From Roseibacillus ishigakijimensis (GTDB lineage: Bacteria > Verrucomicrobiota > Verrucomicrobiia > Verrucomicrobiales > Akkermansiaceae), in contig NZ_JAENIO010000030.1 in assembly GCF_016595415.1 (NCBI RefSeq), forward strand, positions 1 through 50,561: 50,561 bases of DNA, read 5' to 3'. The notes beneath the pieces are model-generated. The model was not told where the DNA came from. It was given only the letters and a program-made list of their open reading frames with translations, and did no database searches. A program made the translations under genes and the position numbers. Shown piece after piece: positions 25,113 through 37,100 of this stretch. Positions within the stretch are counted from its first letter, which is position 1, and each line of letters opens with the position of its first letter.

Positions 25113-28100
25113 ATGAAAATGCACGCTTGTTTACTGGCGAGTCTGGGGGGGCTCGTCCTTGGGGGAATGTCGGTCTTTGCCCAATCGCCGCCGGTGGCGG
25201 ACCCGGAGGTTTGGTTGCGAGCGGATTTGGGGGTGGTGGTCGATGGCTCTGGAGGCGTGGAGCGCTGGGAGGATCAGTCGGGGAATGGGCATCATTTCGA
25301 ACAGGCCAGTGAGGACAAGCGCCCGAGCGTGGCGACGAGGGGGCTGGTGCTGGCCGGGGGGCAGCTGGGCCGTGTTCCCCGCAACCTCAATGGCAGTTCA
25401 AATTATGGCGGCACCCTGGCCACCGATTTTGTGGTCGAGGAAGCGATCGAAGTCACCGAGTTGGGGATTTTCGACCAGGATGGCGACGGGCTGAGCGAAG
25501 ACATCACGGTTGCGATCTGGCAGCGTCTGGACAATGGCACTCCCGGGGATCCTTCTGATGATGCCGAGGGGGCCATTCTTTTGCAGGTGATTTTCACCCC
25601 TGCGGACTCCGGTTTGCTGGTGGGCCGGGAGCGTTGGAAGCCTCTGGCCAGTCCGCTCACCCTTGCTCCGGGCAATTACACCATCGGGGGCTGGGGCTAC
25701 GGGGGGCAGCGTTACCAGTATCTGAGCAATGACAGCGGTTGGCCCCGGCAAGCGGTGCGGCGGGTGGGGTCGCGCAACTCCGCCAGCAATGCGCCGGGGA
25801 GCTGGGGAACCAGTTTTTCGACGCTGGATGATCGCTACCTGAGTGCGGCCAATTTCCGCTTCCAGCTGGCAGGGGAGACTCCGGTCGAGCGGCCCGCTCT
25901 CCGCTTCGATGGGAGCAATGATGGTCTTCAAGCTGTCGAGACCCTGGCCCTGGGTCGGCCGGGCAGCGTTTTCGCCGTTTATGAGCGCGATTGGAATGAC
26001 AGCGGTTTTGTCCTCCAAAATAGCGCGGGCAATCATTGGTATCTGGACCACGATACCGCCTATGCCCTGGGTTCGGTGAGCCAGCGCAATCGCGACTGGC
26101 GGCAGCCCTGGCGGGTGGAGGTGGCCAGCCTTGCCAGTGAGACCCGGGCCTTTGTGCAAGGGGAGGACTGGACGGACAACCCCGCTCCCAACAATGCCGT
26201 CCCCGGTCGCCTGGCCTTGGGGGGCGGGGCCGGACGGTCCAATTCCCCGCTGGCGGTCCGCATCGCCGAGGTGCTGGTTTATGAGCGGGAGCTGACTGCC
26301 AGCGAGCGCTGGGAGGTGAATGCTTATTTGGCGGAACGCTACGAACCCACTCCTGTGGCGGTGGCCAACCCGGAAATCTCTCCGGCGGTGGCCGTGGGCA
26401 GCGGCCCGGTGGAGGTCACCCTCAGTTGTCCCACCCCGGGGGCGGAAATCCGCTACACCCTCGATGGCTCTGAACCCACGGCGGCAGACTCGCTCTACAG
26501 CGCTCCCTTCACTGTGGCCCGGGGCAGCGAGGTGCGGGCGCGCGCCTTTCTGGCTGATCATCCGGCGAGTGGAAGCGCGGCCCGCTATTATGAAGACAGT
26601 GCGGCGAGTGAAGTGCCGGTGGCCAATGCCGTGATGTGGCTGCGGGCGGGACTGGGAGTCGAGCGCGATGAAAAGGGGCTCATCCGCCGTTGGCAGGACC
26701 TGAGCGGCCACGGCAATGATCTCACCCAGGAGATTTCCGCGCTCCGTCCCACTTGGCGCGAGCGGGGAATGGAGGTTGGCCAGGGGCAGGCAATTGTGCC
26801 CTCCTCCCAATCGACCGCTGGGGGTCACAACTTCAATGGCACTCTGGGCATGGATTTTGTGGTGGATGAGGAAATTTCAGTCACTGAAATGTTGGCTTTT
26901 GACCATTTGGAGGATGGTTTTGCCTCCAGTGTGACGGTGGCTATTTGGTCGCGCAACGATGGGGGCACGACTCTCACCCCCCAAGACGATACGGCGGGGA
27001 GCTCTCTCATTGAAATGGAATTCACCCCGGCCGATCCCGGAATTCTCGGGGAAGGGGGTTTCCGCACCAAGGTATTGCCCGCTCCGGTGACCCTGCCTCC
27101 TGGCGATTACACTCTTCTGGCCTGGGGCTTCTCGGGCTCCAATCGGTATCACAACAGCTCCAATGGGAGTTGGAGCCGGGGGCAGGGGGTGGAGTTTGTC
27201 AATCGCTCCCGCAATGGCTCCGGGGCCGGGGCTTGGCCCACGACGATCGATTCCCATCCGGTGAAGTATGAGGCCTCGGGCAACTTTCGCTTTGTGCGCA
27301 GCGGGGCCTCGCCGACGTCCTACCCGACAGTGACCTTTGATGGCTCCAATGATGGCCTCATCGCCGTGGAGGGCTCGACCCTGCCCGCCGAGTCCACGGT
27401 CTTTACCGTCTACAATCGACGGGGGACGGACGCTGGCTATGTGCTGCAGAGTGCGACCAGCAATGATTGGTGGTTCTTGCGGGATGACGGGGCTTATCTG
27501 GATGGCTGGATCAACAATCGTGCCATCCCCCGGGGGCAGATCACGGTCGCTTCTTTGCGGATGACGGCGGGCGGCAGCGACTTTTTCATCAACAGCGACC
27601 TCTGGAATGAATTCTCCACCCGCACGGGAGCTCCCGGGCGCCTGACCCTCGGGGGCGGGGAAGGGCACTCCATCGATCCTCTCTGGGTTGATGTCGCCGA
27701 GGTGGTGGCCTTTGAGCGCGCGCTCTCCGAGGATGAGCGGCTGCAGGTGGAGAACTGGCTGCGCACCCGTTACACGGGCAGCGACCCCGTGGTGCCGGCG
27801 GTGGTCTTTTCTCCTCGCGGGAATTACGGAACGGGCGCGGTCACGGTGGGCCTGGAGGCTCCCCTGACGGGCACGGAAATCCGCTTCACGACCGACGGCA
27901 GCGAGCCTGATGCGGGCAGCAATCTCTACGCCGGGCCGCTCACCGTCGCTCGCGGCACTCTTCTCCGCGCGCGCGCTTACTTGGGCGGGGTGGCCGGTCC
28001 CCTCGGCGAGGAGTTCTACGGTGAGGAGAGTGCTCTGGAGCTGCCCGTGGCGGGAGCGCGCATGTGGTTGCGCTCTGATCGGGGACTGACCTTGGATGCG

Positions 28101-31100
28101 AACGAGGGCGTCGTGGAGTGGCAGGATTTGACCGGAAACGGCAATCATGTGCGACAGGGCATTGCCGAGCTGCGCCCGCACTGGCACCCGCAGGGCTTGC
28201 GGGGGGAGGAAGGCCTGATTCAGGGCACCGGTGCGCCCGGCAACCGGAATTATGGCGGGAGTCTGGGCGAGGACTTCACTGTTTCCGAGGCCGTCGAGGT
28301 CACGCATCTGGGGGCCTTCGATCATTTGGGTGATGGCTTCTCCGGCACCATCACGGTGGAGCTTTGGTCCCGTGACGACCAAGGCACAGCCAGCCGGAGC
28401 GACGATAGCGGGACAACTCTTTTGGCGAGCGAAACCTTCACTGCGGCCGCTCCCGGCGAGTTGGTAAAGACCCAACAGCGGCTCAAGGCTCTCGCCAGTC
28501 CCGTGACCCTGCCGCCCGGTCACTACACCGTCTTTGCTTGGGGCTATACGGGAGGGGACCTCTATTACGAAGGTGGGGGGGCCACGACTCTTTCCGATGA
28601 CAGACTGGCTTTCACGGGGGCGATCTACCACGGCACGGGCGGGATGTTCCCTTCCATCGTCGATGGGGGGGGCGCTCTGGACTACCACGGGGCCGCCAAT
28701 TTCCGGATTTTGCCCGAGGGCGAAAGTTCGGCCGTCCCGGCCCTGGTCTTCGATGGCGTGAATGATGTCTTGCAGGGGGGGGAGGAGATGGATTTCGGGC
28801 GTCCCTCCACCGTGCTGGTGGTCTTTGAACTGGATCGCGAGGACTCCGGTGATGTCTTGCAGAATACCAGCGGCTTCAATTGGTCGATTGACCGGGGCGG
28901 CTACTATGTGAATGGCTGGGTGCGGGACGAGAACTTCGCGCTCCAGCAGCCCACTCTCGCTGCGATGGTCAATGGACCGGATTTCACCACGGCCTGGCGC
29001 AACGGGCAGGAGGTGACGACCAACCGATCGCTGGCCAGTGCCAATCCCGGGCGCCTTCTTCTCGGAGGAGGGGAAAATGGCGTTTCGACCAATCCTCTCG
29101 CCGTGCGTATCTCGGAATTGCTGGTCTACGACCGGGTCCTCGATGAGACCGAGATGAATGAGATTTCCAACTATCTCGCCGCTCGCAATGGCCTCTATCA
29201 GCCCAAGGCTGAAATTCCTGAAATCGGGCCGCTGGCGGGCTATGGCACGGGGTCGGTGGAGGTCGATCTTTCTTCCGTCACCCCGGGGGTGGAGATTCGC
29301 TACACCTTGGATGGCAGTGAGCCGACGGCTTCCTCAGCCCTCTACGCCGGACCTTTTTCGGTCCCCCGGGGCACGCTGGTGCGCGCGCGGGCTTTCGGTC
29401 CCGGTCTGGCGGCCAGTCCCATTGCGGAGAGCTTCTTCGGCGATCTGGCCGCCCATCCTCTCCCGGTCACCGATCCCGCTCTTTGGCTGCGAGCCGATGT
29501 GGGGGTGGAATTGGATGAAGCGGGCCGGGTGGAGCGCTGGCGAGACTTGTCGGGATTCGGCCGCGATGCCTCCCAAGTGTCTTCCGAGCGAGCACCGGTG
29601 CGGGAGAGAAGCCAGTTTGGAGGTCAAGGACAGTCCCGGATTCTTGCCCCTTATTCCGCGGCAACCGCGCCTCATACCTACAATGGTTTCCTCGCTGCCG
29701 ATTTTCAGGTCGATGAACCGGTCGAGGTCACCCACCTGGGAGCGATGGACTCCGATGGCGACGGTATCGCCGGGTCTATTACCGTGCGCCTCTTCCGCAT
29801 GGATGACGGGGGAACCAGCGGAAATAGCAGTGGCGATCGGGCGGATGATACGCTGGGGGAAGAGTTGGCCGCGATGACCTTTACCAATGCTGAGCCGGGA
29901 GTGCTGGAGGAAGGGGTGCGCCTCCGTCCTTTGGCTGCTCCCGTGTTGCTGGAACCGGGGACTTATACCCTTTACGCCACGGGTTATGTGGGGGCGGACA
30001 GATATCTCAGCCAGGATTTGAATAACCAGCCCCAGCACTTTGGCATCACTTATCTCAATCGCAGTCGCTACTCTGTTCTCGAAGAAGATTTGTTCCCGGG
30101 CATCCCGGTGAATGATGATCGTTATCTCATGATGGCGAATGCCAAGTTCCGCCCGGCGGGCTTCGACCAGACCGCGCCAGCGACCGACGTGGTGGTTTTC
30201 GACGGTATAAATGATGGCTTGCTCGGTCCGGATGATTTTCTGGTCGAAAGACCCTCCACCATTTTCCTTGTCTTTGAACAACGGGAGGGAAGATCGGGTC
30301 GCCTGCTGCAAAGTGGCAGTGGCGCGAACTGGCTCCTGGGCACCTATTCTTCAAACCGTCATGGCTATTATGCCAACGGCTGGGTCTACCTGGATAGCTT
30401 CTTCCTCGGTCAACCTGCTTTGGCCATCGCTGAGCAAGGAGAGTCGGTGAGCCGCTACTTCCTCAATGGTTATCAGCTAGCGGAGACCCCCAATATCCTG
30501 GGAAATCTCGGTCGCGTGGCTCTGGGGGGAGGGGAAGGAACCTACAGTGGTGAGACGGGCAATACCGCGCTGGCCGAGGTTCTCATCTATGATCGGGTCT
30601 TGACCCCGGGAGAACGGCAGGAGGTCTCCCGCTATCTCTCGCACAAGCACGGACTGGCCGCCCAGTCCCTGCCCGAGCCGACCATGAGCCCGCTGGGGGG
30701 ACTCTATGCCTCCAGCCAGAGTGTGACCCTGACCCCGGCGGTAGCGGGCGCGGAGGTGCGTTACACTCTGGATGGCTCCGAGCCTGATGAGAGTTCGGCC
30801 CTCTACACCGGCAGCTTGACCGTCTCGGCAGACACCGTGGTCAAAGCCCGCTCGTATCTGGCGGGTTACCGGCCCAGCCCGGTGAGCGAAGGGATTTTTT
30901 ACATCGATTCCTCCGCTCCCGAGCCTCCTTCCCGAGCCGACATGCTTCTCTGGTTGAGTGCCGCGAAAGGTATCGAGAGCGATGGCGCGGGAGTCTCACG
31001 CTGGCGCGATCTTTCCGGTCAAGGAGCCGACGCGCTGGCTCTGGAGGTGAGCCAATCTCCCCAACTCGAGCCTGCCGCAATCGGCTCGGGGCCGGGCGTG

Positions 31101-34100
31101 GTCTTCGATGGTGTGGACGATCATCTTTCTCTGGCCCCCGGATACGAGGACTTTAGTCGGGGAGTGACGGCGATCTTCGTCTTCAATCCCGATGAGAACC
31201 TGACCAGGTGGGGGCGCTTGCTGGAGCTCGGACAGGGACAGAATAACGACAATTTGATTTTTGCTCGCAACGGCACGACCACCGATTTTGCTTACATCAC
31301 TCGGGTGGGAGGTGCGTGGGATGAGCTGGTCGCTCCCAATGCCTTCCGCTCCGAAACCGCGCAAATCCTCACCGTGGTGCAGGCTCCGGATGGTCAAACG
31401 CGCATCTTCCGTAATGGTAATCTGGAAGTGGAGGAGGCCGTCAACATGCCCTCCAATGTTCTGCGGCACCTCAACTATTTGGCCCGGAGTAACTGGGTTT
31501 CCGATCAGTATTATTCCGGTGCGATCGGGGAAGTGATTCTTTATCAGTCTGCTCTTGATGATTTTGAGCGGGAAAACTTTGAAGCCGAGATTCGCGCAAA
31601 CTATGGCATCGCCAGTTCCGCGACCGGGATCGTGGGGATTTCTCCCGATAGCTCGCCTCTTTATCCCTCGGGAGTGACCGTCACGCTGCAAAGCAGCACG
31701 CCGGGAGCGACCATCTATTACACCCTGGATGGCTCCGTGCCGGATGAAAGCGCGACTGCTTATGCGGCCCCCTTCACTCTCACGGGGTCCGCGCGGGTGC
31801 GGGCCCGGGCCTTTGCCGCCGGGCTGAATCCAAGCAACCTCTCGGAAGCCACCTACCTCGTGGGTGATCCGCCGGGAGGGGGGGACGGCTTGCTGGGCAC
31901 CTACTACAACAACGATGACTTCACCGGTTCTTCGTTGGTGCGCCTGGATCCCAATGTCGACTTCAACTGGGGAAGTGGCAGTCCGGATCCGGCCATCGAC
32001 CCCGACTCCTTTTCGGTGCGCTGGACGGGAAAAATTCTCGCCCGCTTCACGGAGGATTACATTTTCTCCACGCGGGACGATGGCTCGCGCCTGCGCATTG
32101 ACCTCAATCAGAACGGCACTTTTGAGGACGAAAGCGAGCTCCTCATCGATGAGTTGGATTCCTCCAGCCTCGTCGAGCGGTTCGCCGCCCCGGTGTCGCT
32201 GGTGGCTGGTGAACTCTACGATATCGAGCTGGAGTATGTGGAGGAAACCAGCACGGCTTTCATGAGTTTCCGTTGGCAATCCTTCAGCGAACCCTTTGCC
32301 CCCGTCCCGCAAAGCCAGCTCTTCAGCAATGCCGAGTTCACTCAGACCGTGAGCACCCCAGTCATCTCTCCCGCCGGAGGCACCTATACTGAGGCCGTTG
32401 AAGTGACCATTGCCACCGCGACGGAGAACGCCACTCTCTACTACACCGCTGATGGCACCGACCCCGATGAAACTTCTGCCGTGTATACCGGACCCTTTAT
32501 GGTGGCGGCAGATTCCGAAGTGCGGGCTCGCGCTTACAAGGCGGGCTTCAATCCCTCGGGCGTGGCCAGCGAGTTCTACGATATCGATGCCCAGCCGCCG
32601 CTGATCACCTCTTTTGATTGGAACGGCAGTCCGCTCCTCGGCGGGGAAGTCTTTGCGGCCACGGGCGAGCTTTCGGTGACCGCGACAGACAACCAGGGGG
32701 TGGCCAGCGCCGAGTTCTTCTACCGGCCTGTGGCGGGCACGAGCCGGGTGCTGCTCGGGCGCGATACCAGTGTCGGCAACGGTTTGCGCAGCAGTTGGAA
32801 TGTTGGCAATCTTTCCGATGGTTCCTATGAACTTATTGTCAGGGTCTACGACACGGCGGGGACCTACTCGGAGGAAAGCCTCACTATCTCCATTGCGCTG
32901 GCTCCGCTGCCTGCCCCGAGCATCACCCAGCCGCTTGATGGACTGGAGGTCGAGGTGCCTACCGTGAGCCTGCGAGTCGAGTCGCAGCCTTCAGCCAATG
33001 TCCGCATCCGGCGCGACGGGGTGTTGATTTTCTCGGGCTATACCAATTCCTCCGGGGTGCTCACTTACCATGCCACCTTGCCCACCGGCCTGAGTTCCTT
33101 TGTGGCCACCGCCGTCAACCGGGCGGGCAGCAGCGCTGATTCCAATATCGTCTCGGTCACGCGGGTGCGCGAGTTTCCCCAGCTCACTCTTAGCTTTCCG
33201 GATAATACCTTGGTGGAAGGCATGCCCATGCGGGGCACGCTTTCTCTCCCCACGGCCGCTCCCGAGGAGGTGACGGTCAGCCTCCGCACCACTCATGCAG
33301 GGGAAATTCAAAGCCTTCCCTTGGTGACCATTCCGCTGGGGGCTTCCAGCGTGGAGTTTGATTTCGTTCCCATTCAAGATTCGCGGGTGGAGGCCCCGCT
33401 GAACCTGCAGGTGACGGCGACCGCCCTGAATCACCGCGATGGCGTCGCCAGCTTGCTCTTGCTGGATGATGACACCCCGGTGCTCACTTTGGAAGTGGAC
33501 GAGACCACGGTCTCCGAGGGCGCGGGCACCGTGACCGCGCGCGTGCGACGGGGCAGTGCGACCGGATTGGCCCAATTGGTCTACCTGAGCAATTCCGCGC
33601 CCGATCAAGCGAGCGTGCCAACTTCGGTCACGATTCCAGCCGGGGCGACCGAGATTGGCTTTGTGGTCAATGTGAATGACGATTTGCTGGCAGACGGCAA
33701 TCAAATGGTGGACCTGCAGGCCAGTGTGCGCGTGGGTAATCAGGTGGTTTCCACCTCCGCGGTGGTGAGCTTGGAAGTGCGTGATAACGAGGGGCCTTCC
33801 TTGACCCTGATTTCCAATGCGAGTTTGCTCAATGAAGGCAGTCTCAATACTTTCACTCTGCGTCGTTCGGGAATCTCTACGGCCCAAGCGGTGACCGCGA
33901 CCTTGACCCAGATGCCGGAGGGCGAGATCAATTCTCCGGCGACCCTCACCATCCCGGCTGGAGCGGAGGAAGCGACTTTCACCGTCACGGCTCTGGAGAG
34001 CGCCGCCAGCGGGACCCGCAACGTCATTCTGCGGGCGGCTGCGACAGGGTATACCGATGGCTTGGCGCGCTTTGCGGTCACCGATGTGCTCTTGCCTGAT

Positions 34101-37100
34101 TTGGCTGTTGATCGTTTAACGGCTCCCTTGACCGCGCGCACGGAGTCGACCATCGCGGTCGATTACCGGGTGCGTAATCTCGGGCTGGCCGACTTGCGCG
34201 AGACCACCTTTTTGGAGCGGGTTTACCTCTCGCTGGACCCGTCGCCCAGCGGGGATGATGTGTTGGTTCGCCAGGTCGAGCAGAGTGGGGATATTTTGGC
34301 CGGGGGAAGTTATTCCCGCAGTGTTTCCCTCTTTGTGCCTCGCGAGGTGGGGACCTATTATCTCATCGCCACCCTCGACCCGGTCAATGCGGTGGCGGAG
34401 GTTCTGGAGACCAACAACACCACGGTGCGGGCGATTCCCCTGGAGGTCACTGCTGCCTACTCGGCGGTGGTCTCGGCGCATGAGACCGTGATCCCGGCCA
34501 ACACCCCGATTGAGTTCACTGGCTCCGCCACGAAGGGGGATGGCTCGGCGGCAGCCAATGCCATGGTCAATATCCACATCGGGCGGGGGGATTCCGAGCG
34601 TGTCATCTCCGCCTTTACAAACTCGGTGGGTCAGTTTGCCACAACCTGGACTCCGCTCCCCAACGAGGGTGGCTCCTACACCATCGGCGCGACCCATCCC
34701 GGGACGTCCGTTGCCCCGGTGCAGGATGCCTTCGATATCTTGACCATTGGGTTCGATCGGCCTCCCCCGGTGCGCTTGGACGAAGGAGAAACGGTGGTGG
34801 TGGAGACCATCCTGCGCAATCCCAACAATGTCGATCTCACCGGAGTTTCCGTGGCGGTGATAGGTGATGTGCCGAGCGGGTTGACCATCGCTCCCATGGT
34901 CCCGAATACCACTTTGGCCGCCGGAGCAGAGATGACGGTTGCCCTTTCAGTTTCGGCCGCCAGTGGTTTCTCCGGCAGCGGGCAGTTTGGGCTCGAGGTG
35001 ACCACCGCAGAGGGGGTGGCCCGTGGGCAACGTTTCTCCATCCAAGCCGATTTGCTTGTTCCGGCGCTGAGCTTTGTGCCGTCCAGCTTGAATGCCTCGG
35101 TGTTGCGAGGGGGCTCGAAGGTGGTGAACCTGCAGGTGACCAATACCGGAGGTTTGGCGACGGGTGCGGTGCAAGTGCTCTTACCAGAGGTTTCTTGGAT
35201 CAGCTTGACCTCTCCGGCCGTCATTTCCAATTTGGCCCCTGGAGAAACCACTTCCGTCGATATCCTGTTGGCCCCCGGCGTGGATGTTCCCCTCAATCTT
35301 TATTCGGGAACCCTCGTCCTCCGGCCTGAGAATGGACGGGACCGATCAGTCTCCTACCGCTTCCGCGTCGTCTCCGATTTGACGGGTGACTTGGCAATCG
35401 AAGTGGTGGACGAACTCTACTACTTCACCGAAGCTGCTCCCAAGCTGGAGGGGGCCAAGGTGACGGTGCGGGATGCGATTTCTTCCTCGCAAGTGGCCTC
35501 CGCGACGACTGGAGTCGATGGGCTGGCCCTCTTCGAGGACTTGCCGGAAGGCTGGTATCGCGTGGAGGTGAATGCTCCCGAGCACGATCGCTTTTCGGGC
35601 AATTATTATGTCAGTGCCGAAGAGGTCAGAACGGAGCAGATTTTCATTTCCAAGCAGTTGGTCAAGGTGTCCTGGACGGTGGAAGAAGTGGAGATCGAGG
35701 ATGTCTATCGCATCAAAATCGAGACCACTTTCGAGACCAATGTGCCTGCCCCCGTGGTAGTGGCCTCTCCCAACCGCTTTGACGTCGAGGATTTGGTTGC
35801 CCTGGGTCAATCCAAGGTCGTCAATGTCACCTTGACCAATGAGGGTTTCATTGCCGCGCAGGAGTCGGCCTTCCGCTTCACGGATCATCCCTTCTACAAG
35901 TTCCAACCCTTGGTGGAGAATATTGGCACCATCCCTGCCAAGTCCTCGCTGGTGGTGCCCGTGACGATCACGCGGGTGGGAGTCTTCGGGGAGGATGGTT
36001 CGGTGGTGACCCTGGACAAGGCGGGTAAAAACAAAGGACTGGAAACCGCCAAAGGTCTGCCGAAGTCGACGAGCGTGCCTTGCAATGCTGCTGGAGCCGT
36101 GGACTACAGCTATCCGTGTGGACCCCACTTGGTGGACAAGGTGGTCGCCCTCGTCGTCAGTGGCGTGCAGGGCAACTGCGGGGGAGCGGGAGGAGGTTCA
36201 GGGGGCTATTACGGCTTCGTCGGCTGGTTTGGCGGGGGAGGTGGTGGCGGCGGCGGCGGTGGCGGGGGACCAGGGATTTCCTCGAATAGTTTCAGCTCTC
36301 CCGACCCCTGCACGCCTCTTTGCATTGCCCGGGCGACCTTGGATTGTCTGGTGGGGTTCACTCCTCTGGGATGCCCTTATGCAATCGCCAACTGTATCGC
36401 TTCAGAGGGTGATCCCCTGACTTGCGCAGGAGCAGCCTTTTGTTGGGCTGGTCCGGTGGCCAATAGCCTGTTTTGTGTGGGAGGCTACATCAATTGCTAC
36501 ATCAATTCTCTTAACTCTTCTTCTGCCAAATCCTTTCCCAGTGGTGAAAAATCGGCCGGGGCAGTGCTTTTCTCGGAAGAGCAACGGAATTTTGATCCGG
36601 CCGTGGCATCTGCATTCGATCGACTGAATACGATCCTCGATATGCAAGAGGTGATTCTTGGCTCCGCCGATAGGGTCCTGTTGCAACGGGAAGCTCGCTA
36701 CAAGGGCTGGTTCGAAGCCATGGGAGCCGCCAGCTCCAACGGGAGTCCTGGAGATCGAGTTATCACGGCCGATGAGCAAGCCGACCTGGCCAATATCGTG
36801 GCTTCCGAGGGCCTTGATGCGGCTGAGACTGATGCCATCATTGCCCGGTGGAACCGGACCATGAATTATTGGGAGGAGGGGGTCTTGGAAGTAGAGGATG
36901 TTCCTTCCGGTCAGAGTGTGGACTTCATTCCTCTCAGTGATTGGCAGGCCGCATCGGCTCTGGTGATTGATGCCTATGCGGTCAGTCAGACCAAAGGATA
37001 CTTGGACCCCTTCGAGGAATTTGTAGATGCCTTTGGCGATTTGCGGGAAGCGCTGGAAGGGGGACAGGGAGGCACCTGTGCCACCGTCAAAATCGAGCTG

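Noticed and set aside
36231-36269. Poly-glycine tract as a sequencing or assembly error
   Set aside because: Codons are mixed and the reading frame is maintained on both sides, so the tract is best taken as real.
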